Position numbers and translations under genes: made by a program. The notes under the pieces are model-generated. The model was given only the letters and a program-made list of their open reading frames with translations. It did not search any database and was not told where the DNA came from. A DNA stretch of 64,000 bases, taken from positions 1 to 64,000 of the forward strand of contig NZ_WIWC01000012.1 of assembly GCF_009600315.1 (NCBI RefSeq). The letters are read 5' to 3'. This stretch comes from Pseudomonas helleri (GTDB lineage Bacteria; Pseudomonadota; Gammaproteobacteria; Pseudomonadales; Pseudomonadaceae). Of this stretch, positions 52,538 to 61,859 are shown one piece after another; the first letter of the stretch is position 1, and each line of letters opens with the position of its first letter.

Positions 52538-54097
52538 TTAGCCCTGTTTAGCCAGCGCCGCGATCAACGCCCGGTCGAAATTGTAAATGTCCGGCGAATA
52601 CACCACTTTGCCGTCTTTATCGGCGTGCGCCGTCCAGTAGGTCATCAGGATGGGCATCGGGTTGGACAACCTGAACTCACTGGTACGGCCGGTGCTGAGC
52701 AACTCCTCAGTGCGCACTTTCTCGGACGGGGTCACCAGCCAGTCACGCAGTTCAAACACTGATTCAACCCTTACACAGCCCGAGCTGAAGGCCCTGGGGC
52801 CTTTGCTGAACAGTGCTTGGCTGGGCGTGTCATGCAGGTACACCGAGAACGGGTTGGGGAAGCGAATGGCGATGCGCCCCAGCGGATTGCGCGGCCCGGC
52901 CCCTTGGCGCAGGAGTATGTTGCCTGGGCGATCCCAGTCAACACTGCCGGGGGAAATGGGCCGCCCGCTGCTGTCGATCACTTGCAGGTCATGACGGCTC
53001 AGGAAAGACGGATCACGGCGAATCTGCGGCAGTTTGTCTTTTTTGAAGATAGTCGGCGGAATGGTCCACGTCGGGTTAAGGGTCAATCGATTGACCGTGG
53101 ATTTGAGCAAGGGCGTCTGCCGGTCGGGGCGTCCGACCTGAGTGCGGGTTTGCCACACGGGATGGCCGTTCTGGTACACCGCCAGTTGTGCCGCAGCGAC
53201 GTTGACCAACAGGCTGGTCGGCTCGAAGTCGTGGGCCATCCAGCGAAAACGTTCCAGATTGACCCGCAGTTGAGCGCGGCGTGTGGCCGGGCTGACGTTC
53301 AGTTCCTTGATGGTGCCAGCGCCGATCACGCCATCAGCCTGCAACGAGTGGTCCAGCTGAAAGCTTTTAACCGCTGAGACCAGTTCATTGTTGTAGGTGT
53401 TGTTGACGGTAGCCTGACGGCTCAGATAACCCTCATCGGCCAGCCGCCGGGCCAGTGCCGGTACCCGAGAGTCCTGCATGCCGGGGCGCAGCAAGGGGCC
53501 ATCGGGGATCGGCTGCCACTGCGTCAAGGGCTGCTGACGCAAACGGGCATAGACCTTGCGCAGGTTCTGGTATTGCTCGAAGGCGGGTCTGGCCCGCTCG
53601 AACGCCGCACTCACGTCCTGAACGCCGGGTACGGCGAGGGCCAACAGTTCAGCTTGCCGGTCCGGTGCCACCACTGAATCAGAATGCCAGACCGGCTCGT
53701 ACCGGCTCTGGGACAGACGTCCAAAATGCAGATCATGCAACGCTTTGAGGTATTGCTGGCTGGTGCCGATATCGGCACACAGGTCCTGACCCACGGGTAA
53801 TGGATAGTGAGCCGGGTTCAGCCCATCGTCGGCCAATTGCGCCAAGGCTGCCTTCAACGCGGCAACACGGCCAGGGTCGGCCCAGACCATTTGATCGCTC
53901 TGAGCCTGATAGAACGCCTGCAACAGCGCCTGTTGTTGCGCGTCAATGCCCGTGGCCAGCGCCGGGCAAGACTGCGGCAATTGAAGCAATGCCATCTGCA
54001 CGGGGCTGACTGGCGCAACGACCATGTCGTCCGCCGACGCGACCAATGGCGCTACGAGCAAGGCAATGCTCAAGTAAACTGCGTGTTTTTTGATCAA
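52538..54097 (-). CDS. L,D-transpeptidase, YcbB/LdtD-like
   Basis: 519 residues. The start is a TTG at 54097 with GGAG eight bases upstream; no in-frame ATG precedes it. Signal peptide (residues 1-22, ending VASA), scaffold domain, a peptidoglycan-binding domain at about 203-268 (LRPGMQDSRVPALARRLADEG) and a YkuD catalytic domain with HDTPSQALF and the nucleophile Cys441 in FSSGCVRVE. It makes 3-3 crosslinks between meso-diaminopimelate residues in the periplasm. Divergent from a second, smaller transpeptidase. Confidence 0.88.
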   Translation of the reverse strand: MIKKHAVYLSIALLVAPLVASADDMVVAPVSPVQMALLQLPQSCPALATGIDAQQQALLQAFYQAQSDQMVWADPGRVAALKAALAQLADDGLNPAHYPLPVGQDLCADIGTSQQYLKALHDLHFGRLSQSRYEPVWHSDSVVAPDRQAELLALAVPGVQDVSAAFERARPAFEQYQNLRKVYARLRQQPLTQWQPIPDGPLLRPGMQDSRVPALARRLADEGYLSRQATVNNTYNNELVSAVKSFQLDHSLQADGVIGAGTIKELNVSPATRRAQLRVNLERFRWMAHDFEPTSLLVNVAAAQLAVYQNGHPVWQTRTQVGRPDRQTPLLKSTVNRLTLNPTWTIPPTIFKKDKLPQIRRDPSFLSRHDLQVIDSSGRPISPGSVDWDRPGNILLRQGAGPRNPLGRIAIRFPNPFSVYLHDTPSQALFSKGPRAFSSGCVRVESVFELRDWLVTPSEKVRTEELLSTGRTSEFRLSNPMPILMTYWTAHADKDGKVVYSPDIYNFDRALIAALAKQG

Positions 54098-54254
54098 CTG
54101 CTTTACTCCAATCCATGGCCGTTGCGTAGGAATTCACCGTATTACCGTCACGGCTGACCCCGAAGGCTAGCAGCTCTATTCTGACTGTCTTAAACATAGC
54201 AGCCATCGGGTGACGGAGTTTCAGTAACCTTTAAACAGTGGAATATCGTTATCT

Positions 54255-54968
54255 ATGCTGATTACTTTGCGACGACTCTTTCTGGTCGCCGCGACGCTGG
54301 GAGCCCTGTGCAACCCTGCGTTCGCCGCCAATATTTCCAAACAAGGGCTCTACAACAGCCTTGCCCAAGCCGCCCCGGAACTCAACCCCCTCGTCCTGCA
54401 AAGCGCTCTGAGTGCCATGCAATGCGCCGTCAACAATGGTGCCAGCCCGGCCGAAAACCTGGCTGTGATTGATTACTCGCAACCGTCGACCGCCCGCCGC
54501 CTGTGGATCTTCGATCTGCAAAAGAAGACCCTGGTGCTGCGTGATCTGGTGGCCCACGGGCAAAAGTCCGGTGAAAACTTCGCCACTCAATTTTCCAATA
54601 ACGAGGGCAGCCATCAATCCAGTCTGGGGTTGTTTCGCACTCAGGAAAGCTATCAGGGTGCCAACGGCTACTCATTGCGCATGGACGGGCTTGAACCGGG
54701 TTTCAACGACAGCGCCCGTGATCGGGCCATCGTCATCCACCCGGCCAGTTACGTGAATCCGCTGTGGAGCCAGACCCAAGGCCGCATCGGTCGCAGTCAG
54801 GGCTGCCCTGCCGTACGCCCGCAGATTGCCCGTACCGTGGTAGACAAACTCAAGGATGGGCAGTTCATGTTTGCCTGGTATCCGGATCAAAAATGGCTGC
54901 AATCCTCGGCTTACCTCAACTGCAAACCGCGGCTGGTGGCCAGCATTGTCTCGTCCAAAAAGGGCTGA
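54255..54968 (+). CDS. Murein L,D-transpeptidase catalytic-domain protein (YkuD_2 type)
   Basis: 237 residues. Signal peptide of about 25 residues ending AFAA, then a compact catalytic domain with HPASYVNP and the nucleophile Cys184 in GRSQGCPAV. This S-x-GCP form is typical of the YkuD_2 family, distinct from the GCVR form of the divergent neighbour. No peptidoglycan-binding module. The 157-bp divergent gap with the YcbB-like gene suggests shared envelope-related regulation. Confidence 0.85.
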   Translation: MLITLRRLFLVAATLGALCNPAFAANISKQGLYNSLAQAAPELNPLVLQSALSAMQCAVNNGASPAENLAVIDYSQPSTARRLWIFDLQKKTLVLRDLVAHGQKSGENFATQFSNNEGSHQSSLGLFRTQESYQGANGYSLRMDGLEPGFNDSARDRAIVIHPASYVNPLWSQTQGRIGRSQGCPAVRPQIARTVVDKLKDGQFMFAWYPDQKWLQSSAYLNCKPRLVASIVSSKKG

Positions 54969-55052
54969 CAGTCAGCGACCACTCCATTACCGACCCCTTT
55001 GAGCTGAAAGCGACACGCTGCCCGGTCTTTCATTGACGGATCGGGCCAAGCG

Positions 55053-55091
55053 CTATTTATTACTATTAATCCGCATTAATACGATAAATAG
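55053..55091. promoter_or_regulatory. Nested palindrome, probable operator of the FadR-type regulator
   Basis: Outer arms CTATTTAT (55053-55060) and ATAAATAG (55084-55091) enclose inner arms TATTAAT (55064-55070) and ATTAATA (55075-55081) around CCGC. The right arm ends six bases before the regulator start codon. The AT-rich nested symmetry is what a dimeric GntR protein would bind, and the position suggests autoregulation. Confidence 0.65.
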
Positions 55092-55096
55092 ACCCT

Positions 55097-55864
55097 ATGC
55101 TAAGTCGCCCGCTGCGCCGCAAACGCCAGAAGCTTTCCGATGTGATTGTCGAATCGGTCAAACGCTCGATTGTGACCGACGCCCTCAAGCCCGGTGACCG
55201 CCTGCCTACTGAACGCGAGCTGATGGAAAGTTTTCAGTGCTCCAAAGGGTCGGCCCGCGAAGCCCTCAAGGCACTGGAAGTTGAAGGGTTGGTCAGCACT
55301 CGCACCGGCCCCAGCGGCGGCGCCTATTTGAATCAGGCCGGGACCGAACCCGCCAGCCGGGCCTTACGCAACTATTTGCACTTCCAGCATCTGGATGGCG
55401 AGCAGGTCTACCAACTGCGCAAAGTCATCGAAGTGGAACTGGCCGTGTCGGTGATTGGCCGACTCAGTGCCCAGGACTTCGCAGCGCTGCAAGCCAATGT
55501 CGATTTTTGCAGCGCTCCCGAAGACAGCGAGGCCGGCCAGCGTGAACAGCGTTTGGCGGAACTTGAATTTCACACGCTGCTGGCCCATGCCTGCCCCAAC
55601 CCTTTACTGAGCTTTATGGCGCAATTTCTCAACGATTTGCTGCGCGATCTGGTGGTGCTGAAAAAAGCCTACAAACCCAAGCGCAAGCAATTCGACGCCG
55701 CCAACCTCGATTATCACAAGCAGTTGTTGATTGCCCTGCGCGCTGAAGACGAGCCGCGGGTACGCACCTTGATGCACGAACACATGTGCGATGCCGAACA
55801 CCATATGAGCGCACTTGAAGGTCAAGTCAGCCCGCATTTTTTGCTGGAGTTCGATCACAGCTAG
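55097..55864 (+). CDS. GntR-family regulator, FadR/FCD subfamily
   Basis: 255 residues. The N-terminal GntR winged helix has KPGDRLPTERELMESFQCSKGSAREALKALEVEGLVSTRTGPSGGAYL, and the FCD effector domain (about 95-235) has helical segments with candidate metal-ligand His residues (EFHTLLAHA; YHKQLLIAL). There is no clear Shine-Dalgarno before the ATG; the nested palindrome occupies that region. It is the first gene of a nine-gene run and very likely controls the transporter and hydrolase genes, responding to the imported substrate or its product. Confidence 0.87.
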   Translation: MLSRPLRRKRQKLSDVIVESVKRSIVTDALKPGDRLPTERELMESFQCSKGSAREALKALEVEGLVSTRTGPSGGAYLNQAGTEPASRALRNYLHFQHLDGEQVYQLRKVIEVELAVSVIGRLSAQDFAALQANVDFCSAPEDSEAGQREQRLAELEFHTLLAHACPNPLLSFMAQFLNDLLRDLVVLKKAYKPKRKQFDAANLDYHKQLLIALRAEDEPRVRTLMHEHMCDAEHHMSALEGQVSPHFLLEFDHS

Positions 55865-55970
55865 CACCACACCGTATGAGCTATCCCCAATAAAAAAGGC
55901 CTGCCCACGGGCCCTGTTCCGCCGTTTGCCATTGCTACTCCTGCCAATAATTAAATCAGGGAGTCATTCC

Positions 55971-57173
55971 ATGCAGCGTCGTACGTTGTTGAAAGCGGGA
56001 CTGGCGGCTGCCGGTGCTCTTGGCCTCGCGCCGGGCATCCGTCAGGCCTTCGCCAGCGAACCGTTCACCTTTTATGGCCTCAAGTCGATGTCCGGGCCTT
56101 TCGCCAGTTATGGCAAGTTCGCCGACATGGGTTCGCGTCTGGCCGTCGAGCACTACCCGCAACTGCTCGGCCGACCGCTCCATTACAAGGTCATCGACAC
56201 GGAAGGCAACGCCGGCAAGGCGGTGCGCAAAGTGCAGGAAGCCATCGCACAGGACGGGGCACGCTTCTTTCAGGGCTGCACACTGTCTTCGTCGGCGCTT
56301 GCCGTGGCCAAGGAAGTGAACAAGGCGGGCGGCGTCTTCATGACGCCCGTGGGGGCCGATGAAGTCACCGGCAAGGATTGCAACAGCGCGACCTTTCGCT
56401 GGTCGGTGCCAACCTACGGCGCCATCCGCGAAACCCTGGTGCCCCTGATCAAAACCCTGCCCGATGCCAAACGCTGGTACACCATCACCCCGCAGTACGT
56501 GTTCGGCGAAGCGCTGTTGGACGGCACCCGCCAAGTGCTGGATGAACACGGTCTGGAACACATCGGCAACAGCTATCACTCGCTTCAGGAGCAGGAGTTT
56601 TCCGGCTACCTGACCAATGCCATCGTCGCCAAGCCCGATGTGCTGGTGCTGCTCAACTTTGGCAGCCAATCGAACAACGCACTGCGTCAGGCGGTGAATT
56701 TCGGCATCAAGGAGCGGATGAAAGTGCTGCTGGTCTGGTCCGCCGGGCTGGATCAATTTCAGGAACTGGGCAGCGATATTCTCGAAGGGGTTTACCTCGG
56801 GGCGCAGTACTGGCATCAGGTCGATACCCCGCTCAACCGCGAGCTGGTCAAAGCCACTCAGGCCAAATACGGGATTAACCCCACCTACCCGCTGGCGGCT
56901 GATTACATCAGCACCAAGGTCATGCTCGACACCATCGCGTCGACCGGCAGCTTCGACGGGCCGACCGTCGCCAACGCCATGCAGGGCCTGAACTACCAAG
57001 GCCCAACGGGCGCGGAGTCGATCCGCGCCGGCGACCATCAGGTGATCAAGGATTATTACCTGCTGGTGGGCAAACCCGCCGATCAAATGAGGGACGCGGA
57101 CGATCTGGCCACGGTGATCAGTTCCGGACGCTCGTTTGCGTCGGTCGAAAGCACGGGCTGCGTGTTGGGTTAA
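55971..57173 (+). CDS. ABC transporter substrate-binding protein, Liv/urea-amide type
   Basis: 400 residues from the ATG at 55971, with GGGAG upstream; the upstream frame to 55815 overlaps the regulator and is not used. A twin-arginine-like signal (MQRRTLLKAGLAAAGALG, cleavage near AFA) precedes a periplasmic binding protein of the Peripla_BP_6 family (TFYGLKSMSGPFASYG; DTEGNAGKAVRKVQEAI). This family binds branched-chain amino acids, urea or short amides. The downstream hydrolases suggest an amide- or carbamoyl-containing ligand. Confidence 0.87.
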   Translation: MQRRTLLKAGLAAAGALGLAPGIRQAFASEPFTFYGLKSMSGPFASYGKFADMGSRLAVEHYPQLLGRPLHYKVIDTEGNAGKAVRKVQEAIAQDGARFFQGCTLSSSALAVAKEVNKAGGVFMTPVGADEVTGKDCNSATFRWSVPTYGAIRETLVPLIKTLPDAKRWYTITPQYVFGEALLDGTRQVLDEHGLEHIGNSYHSLQEQEFSGYLTNAIVAKPDVLVLLNFGSQSNNALRQAVNFGIKERMKVLLVWSAGLDQFQELGSDILEGVYLGAQYWHQVDTPLNRELVKATQAKYGINPTYPLAADYISTKVMLDTIASTGSFDGPTVANAMQGLNYQGPTGAESIRAGDHQVIKDYYLLVGKPADQMRDADDLATVISSGRSFASVESTGCVLG

Positions 57174-57240
57174 ATCACGGTTTTCAAGCACCTTTCAACG
57201 GGCAAACGATGACGCGTGATCGCTTGCCGAGGGTATCTGC

Positions 57241-58101
57241 ATGCTCGAACTTTACCTGTTTCAGATTCTCAACGGCCTTGGCCTGGGGATGATCTACTTC
57301 TTGATCGCAGTGGGACTGACGATCATTTTTGGCCTGCTCAACTTCGTTAACTTTGCCCACGGTGCGTTTTTTCTGCTGGGCGCCTATATCTGTTACACGG
57401 TGGTCAGCCTGACCGGTAACTTCTGGCTGTCACTGCTCTTCGCCCCCTTGCTGGTGGCAGGGCTGGCGTGGCTGATCGAACGCCTGCTGATCCAGCGCAT
57501 TTATCACTTGCCGCACATGTTCCAGATTCTGGTCACGCTGGGTATCGCCCTGATCATTCAGGAAGCCAGCGTGATGATCTGGGGCCCGGTGGGCAAAAGC
57601 GTGGCCGTGCCACAGTTACTGCGTGGCGTACTGGTGATCGGCGACTTCGTGTACCCCTACTACCGCTTGTTTCTGATCGCCTTCTCGGCGCTGATCGGTT
57701 TTGCCCTGTGGTTGCTGCTGGAGCGCACGCGCTTCGGGGCGCTGGTTCGTGCGGGCAGCGAGAGCACCGAAACCGTGTCCCTGCTGGGCACCAATATCTT
57801 TCGCCTGTTTTCCATGACCTTCGCCCTTGGCGCGGGGTTAGCGGGGATTGCCGGTGTGCTGTTCGCGCCGTTACGCGGTGCGCAGCCCTTCGTTGGCCCG
57901 GAAATCCTCGGTGTGGCCTTTGTGGTCGTGGTCATCGGCGGCATGGGTTCGTTCAGCGGTGCGCTGGTCGGCGGTTTACTGGTGGGCGTGGTGCAAAGCC
58001 TGATGACCACTATCTGGCCTCAGGGCGCGAGCTTGATGATCTACGGCGCCATGGCCGTGGTGATTCTGCTGCGCCCTTATGGCCTGTTCGGGAGAGCCTG
58101 A
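57241..58101 (+). CDS. Branched-chain-type ABC transporter permease, LivH-like
   Basis: 286 residues, mostly hydrophobic, with about eight transmembrane segments and the LivH motifs GLTIIFGLLNFVNFAHGAFFLLG at the N-terminus and GAGLAGIAGVLFAPL later. It forms the inner-membrane channel with the LivM-like partner that starts 1 bp after its stop. Confidence 0.9.
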   Translation: MLELYLFQILNGLGLGMIYFLIAVGLTIIFGLLNFVNFAHGAFFLLGAYICYTVVSLTGNFWLSLLFAPLLVAGLAWLIERLLIQRIYHLPHMFQILVTLGIALIIQEASVMIWGPVGKSVAVPQLLRGVLVIGDFVYPYYRLFLIAFSALIGFALWLLLERTRFGALVRAGSESTETVSLLGTNIFRLFSMTFALGAGLAGIAGVLFAPLRGAQPFVGPEILGVAFVVVVIGGMGSFSGALVGGLLVGVVQSLMTTIWPQGASLMIYGAMAVVILLRPYGLFGRA

Positions 58102-58102
58102 C

Positions 58103-59113
58103 ATGAATGAGAAAAACCCCCTGCCCTTCGCCAAGACCCAATCGCGCGCCATGCTGCTGTTGGTCATCGCGGTCTTGATCGGCCTGCCGCTGGTGTTGCC
58201 CTCGGCCACGCTGGCCACTGAAATCCTGATCTTCGCCATGGCCGCACTGGCCTGCAACCTGTTACTGGGCTACACCGGCTTGCTGTCTTTCGGCCAAGGT
58301 ATTTTCTTTGGTGCCGGTTCTTACTGCGCGGCCTTGCTGATGATTCATCTGCATTTGGGTTTGTTCAGTGCCTTGCTCGGTGCCGCGCTGGTGGGCGCCT
58401 TTCTGGCGTTTCTGGTGGGCGCACTGGCCATCCGCCGAACCGGTATTTATTTCGTGATGCTGACCCTGGCCTTCAGCCAGATGGCTTATTTCCTGACCTA
58501 TACCCTGAGTGACTGGACCGGTGGCGACAACGGCCTGCTGGACGTGCCCCGCCCCGAAATTCGCATCGGCGATACCGTGCTGATGTCGCTCAGTGACGCA
58601 CGCTATTTCTACGGCTTCGTCGCTGTGCTGTTCCTGCTGATTTTCATCGGCGCCCGCCGGGTGATTGCTTCGCCTTTCGGCAGCACGCTGATGGCCATCC
58701 GCGAAAACGAAACCCGCGCCGCGGCCATCGGCTACGACACGCGGCACTTCAAGATTCTGGTGTTTATGTTGTCCGGGTCCGTCACCGGGATTGCCGGGGC
58801 GCTCTACGCCATGCTGCTGCATTTCGTCCCCCTGTCCAACATCGACCTCGCCATGTCAGAGAACATTCTGATCATGACCATTGTCGGCGGCACCGGGTCG
58901 TTGTTTGGCTCCTTGCTGGGTGCGGGCACTATTGTGTTGCTCGGCGACTTCCTGTCTGACTTGTGGCCGCGCTGGCTGATGCTGCTGGGGGTGATTCTGA
59001 TTCTGGTGGTGGTGTTTATGCGCGGCGGTTTGTGGGGCGGATTTTCCAGCCTGTTTGATAGGATCAAAGGCTCGCGCAAACGCCAACAACCCCTTCAGGA
59101 GGAACAGCCATGA
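58103..59113 (+). CDS. Branched-chain-type ABC transporter permease, LivM-like
   Basis: 336 residues from the ATG at 58103; a frame from 58079 would overlap LivH. Multiple membrane helices with the LivM stretch NLLLGYTGLLSFGQGIFFGAGSYCAA and the coupling-helix region AIRENETRAAAIGYDTRHFKILVF. The start of the ATPase gene overlaps its stop by four bases. Confidence 0.9.
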   Translation: MNEKNPLPFAKTQSRAMLLLVIAVLIGLPLVLPSATLATEILIFAMAALACNLLLGYTGLLSFGQGIFFGAGSYCAALLMIHLHLGLFSALLGAALVGAFLAFLVGALAIRRTGIYFVMLTLAFSQMAYFLTYTLSDWTGGDNGLLDVPRPEIRIGDTVLMSLSDARYFYGFVAVLFLLIFIGARRVIASPFGSTLMAIRENETRAAAIGYDTRHFKILVFMLSGSVTGIAGALYAMLLHFVPLSNIDLAMSENILIMTIVGGTGSLFGSLLGAGTIVLLGDFLSDLWPRWLMLLGVILILVVVFMRGGLWGGFSSLFDRIKGSRKRQQPLQEEQP

Positions 59114-59868
59114 GCACCACTCCCCCCCTGCTGCAAACCGACAACCTGCAACTGGCCTACGGCGCGTTCAATGCGGTCAACGGCGTCAACCTGAAGGTCG
59201 AGCAAGGCACCATTCACACCGTGATCGGCCCTAACGGTGCGGGCAAGACCAGCCTGTTTCACTGCTTGACCGGTGAGCGTCAGGCCACTGGAGGCACTAT
59301 CGTGTTCGATGGCAAGCACATCATTAAAAAGCCCTCCCACGGCCGCGTCGCGCTGGGCATGGCCCGTTCATTCCAGCTCACCAGCCTGTTCCAGAACCTC
59401 AGCGTGCGCGAGAACTTGCGTCTGGCGGCCCAAGGCCGGGATGGATTGGGCGCTCTTAATTTCTGGCGGCATGTGGACAGCCGCCGCCAACACCACGACA
59501 TGGCCGATCAGGTGCTCGAACGCCTGCAACTGACCCGACGCGCCAACACCCTGGCCGGTGAGCTGTCCCACGGCCAACAGCGGGTGCTCGAAGTGGGCAT
59601 GTCGATCTGCTCCAAACCTAAGCTGCTGATGCTCGACGAACCAACGTCGGGCATGGGCATCGACGATATTCCGATCATGACCCAACTGATCAGCGACCTG
59701 GGCCGCGACCACACGGTGCTGCTGATTGAACACAACATGAGCATTGTCATGTCCATCAGCCAACGCATCACCGTGATGAGCCAAGGCCAGATTCTGGTCG
59801 AAGGCACGCCTGAATTCGTCCGCGCCGATGAACGTGTACGCACTGCCTATCTGGGAGAAGCCGCCTGA
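59110..59868 (+). CDS. ABC transporter ATP-binding protein, LivG-like
   Basis: 252 residues with Walker A GPNGAGKTS, the signature segment LSHGQQRVLEVG, Walker B KLLMLDEPTSGM and a switch histidine in LLIEHNMSIV. The LivG-type insertion (ALGMARSFQLTSLFQNLSVREN) is present. It overlaps the LivF-like gene by one base and forms a heterodimer with that product. Confidence 0.92.
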   Translation: MSTTPPLLQTDNLQLAYGAFNAVNGVNLKVEQGTIHTVIGPNGAGKTSLFHCLTGERQATGGTIVFDGKHIIKKPSHGRVALGMARSFQLTSLFQNLSVRENLRLAAQGRDGLGALNFWRHVDSRRQHHDMADQVLERLQLTRRANTLAGELSHGQQRVLEVGMSICSKPKLLMLDEPTSGMGIDDIPIMTQLISDLGRDHTVLLIEHNMSIVMSISQRITVMSQGQILVEGTPEFVRADERVRTAYLGEAA

Positions 59869-60563
59869 TGCTGACTGTCGACACTATCCATTCCTATTAC
59901 GACAAAAGCCACGTCCTTGAAGGCGTTTCGCTGCAGGTCAATCCGGGTGAGCTGGTGACGTTGCTCGGGCGCAACGGCGCGGGCAAGACCACCACGTTGC
60001 GCAGCATTCTGGGGATCATCTGCCCGCGCCAGGGCCAGGTGCGCTTCAATGGCCAGGACATGGTCGGGCGCAAGGTCTTTGAGATTGCCCGCGAGGGGCT
60101 GGCCTTGGTGCCCGAGCATCGCGGCATTTTCCGCTTGCTCAGCGTTGAGGAAAACCTGCGCATCGCTCAGCGCAAAAGCAGCCGCTGGCAACTGGAGGAT
60201 GTCTACGCGATGTTCCCGCGCCTCAAGGAGCGGCGCAAAAATGCCGGCCACGCATTGTCCGGCGGCGAGCAGCAAATGCTCGCCATCGCTCGGGCACTGG
60301 TCAATGACCCCAAGCTGTTGATCCTCGATGAACCGACCGAGGGACTGGCGCCGGTGATTGTCGATGAGCTGGTGAAAATTCTGCGCACGATCAAGGAGGA
60401 CGGCCTGCCCGTGCTGTTGGTGGAGCAGAACCTGAAGGTCTGCGACGCGCTTGCCGACCGCCATTACGTGCTCGAACAAGGCCGCGTGGTGTACGAAGGC
60501 AGCGCTGCCGCGTTTCGTGCCGACCCGACCATCAAAAACCGTTATCTGGCCCTGAGCGCCTGA
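59868..60563 (+). CDS. ABC transporter ATP-binding protein, LivF-like
   Basis: 231 residues with Walker A GRNGAGKTT, signature LSGGEQQMLAIARAL, Walker B KLLILDEPTEGLAP and LLVEQNLKVCDALADRHYVLEQG. The length and motifs are those of LivF. The hydrolase gene begins 15 bp later with a strong AAGGAG. Confidence 0.92.
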   Translation: MLTVDTIHSYYDKSHVLEGVSLQVNPGELVTLLGRNGAGKTTTLRSILGIICPRQGQVRFNGQDMVGRKVFEIAREGLALVPEHRGIFRLLSVEENLRIAQRKSSRWQLEDVYAMFPRLKERRKNAGHALSGGEQQMLAIARALVNDPKLLILDEPTEGLAPVIVDELVKILRTIKEDGLPVLLVEQNLKVCDALADRHYVLEQGRVVYEGSAAAFRADPTIKNRYLALSA

Positions 60564-60578
60564 AGGAGAACAGTCGTC

Positions 60579-61859
60579 ATGAACAGCCCTGTCACCTTAT
60601 CCACTGTGTTTAACAGCAACGCGCCACTGATTAATCCTGAGCGCTTGTGGCAATCGTTAATGGACCTTGCGCAACTTGGCGCCACCGCCAAAGGCGGGGT
60701 CTGCCGTCTGGCCCTCACGGACCTTGACCGTCAAGCCCGGGATTTATTTGTGCGCTGGTGTGAAGACGCCGGTTGCAGCGTCAGTGTTGACGCCATCGGC
60801 AATATCTTCGCGCGCCGTGCCGGTCGTCAAACCGACTTGGCGCCAGTCATGACCGGCAGCCATATCGACACCCAGCCCACGGGCGGAAAATTCGACGGTT
60901 GTTACGGGGTCATGGCCGGGCTGGAAGTGATCCGCACCCTCAATGATCTGAATCTGGTCACCGAGGCGCCTATCGAGGTCGTGGTGTGGACCAACGAAGA
61001 AGGCTCGCGTTTCCCGCCGTGCATGATGGGTTCCGGGGTGTTCGCCGGCAAATTTGACCTGCAAGACACCCTCAATAAACAGGATGAACAGGGCTTGTCG
61101 GTCGGCGCCGAGTTACAGCGTATTGGTTACGCCGGCAGCCGTGCGGTGTTGGGGCATCCCGTGGGTGCCTACTTTGAAGCCCATATCGAGCAAGGCCCGG
61201 TGCTGGAAGATCGGGCCATCACCATTGGCGTGGTGATGGGGTGCCTGGGGCAAAAATGGTTTGACCTGACCTTGACTGGCGTCGAGGCCCACGCCGGGCC
61301 AACCCCGATGCACCTGCGCAAGGATGCACTGGTCGGCGCCGCGCAGGTCGTCAGCGCCGTCAACCGTATTGCCCTGCAGCATCAACCGCACGCGTGCGGC
61401 ACCGTCGGCTGCCTGACACTGCACCCCGGCTCGCGCAATGTGATCCCCGGTCAGGTGCACATGACCATCGACTTGCGTCACCTGCATGAAGACCAACTGC
61501 AGGCCATGGTCGATGAAGTGCGTCACGCCATCGAAGAAGCCAGCAGCGCCCACGGTTTGAGCTACACATTGACGCCCACCGCCGACTTCCCGCCACTGGA
61601 CTTTGACCCCGCGTGTGTCGATGCCGTGCGCAAAGGCGCGCAGCAGTTGGGCCTCAGTCATATGGAGATTGTCAGCGGTGCCGGTCACGACGCTATCTTC
61701 GTCGCAGAACTGGGCCCCGCCGGTATGATTTTCGTGCCGTGCGAAGGCGGTATCAGCCATAACGAAATTGAAAACGCAGCACCGCAGGATCTGGCCGATG
61801 GCTGCGCCGTGCTGCTGCGGGCCATGGTCAATGCGGCTCAGGGAGGGCCAACACAATGA
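60579..61859 (+). CDS. Zinc-dependent amidohydrolase, N-carbamoyl-amino-acid hydrolase/allantoate amidohydrolase type
   Basis: 426 residues of the M20-like hydantoinase/carbamoylase family. Metal-binding motifs in order: GSHIDTQPTGGKFDGCYGVMAG, the Glu pair in WTNEEGSRFPP, HIEQGPVLE and the C-terminal His in ISHNEIENAAP. These enzymes hydrolyse carbamoyl or ureido groups. It is fused by a four-base overlap to the following amidase gene and lies in the transporter operon, so it probably processes the imported compound. Confidence 0.85.
   Translation: MNSPVTLSTVFNSNAPLINPERLWQSLMDLAQLGATAKGGVCRLALTDLDRQARDLFVRWCEDAGCSVSVDAIGNIFARRAGRQTDLAPVMTGSHIDTQPTGGKFDGCYGVMAGLEVIRTLNDLNLVTEAPIEVVVWTNEEGSRFPPCMMGSGVFAGKFDLQDTLNKQDEQGLSVGAELQRIGYAGSRAVLGHPVGAYFEAHIEQGPVLEDRAITIGVVMGCLGQKWFDLTLTGVEAHAGPTPMHLRKDALVGAAQVVSAVNRIALQHQPHACGTVGCLTLHPGSRNVIPGQVHMTIDLRHLHEDQLQAMVDEVRHAIEEASSAHGLSYTLTPTADFPPLDFDPACVDAVRKGAQQLGLSHMEIVSGAGHDAIFVAELGPAGMIFVPCEGGISHNEIENAAPQDLADGCAVLLRAMVNAAQGGPTQ

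Noticed and set aside
57095-57101. Half-site GGACGAT inside the substrate-binding protein gene
   Set aside because: It is within coding sequence and the matching left arm is missing.
55956-57191. 411-codon open frame on the minus strand
   Set aside because: Antisense to the substrate-binding protein gene, which has a signal peptide and family motifs.
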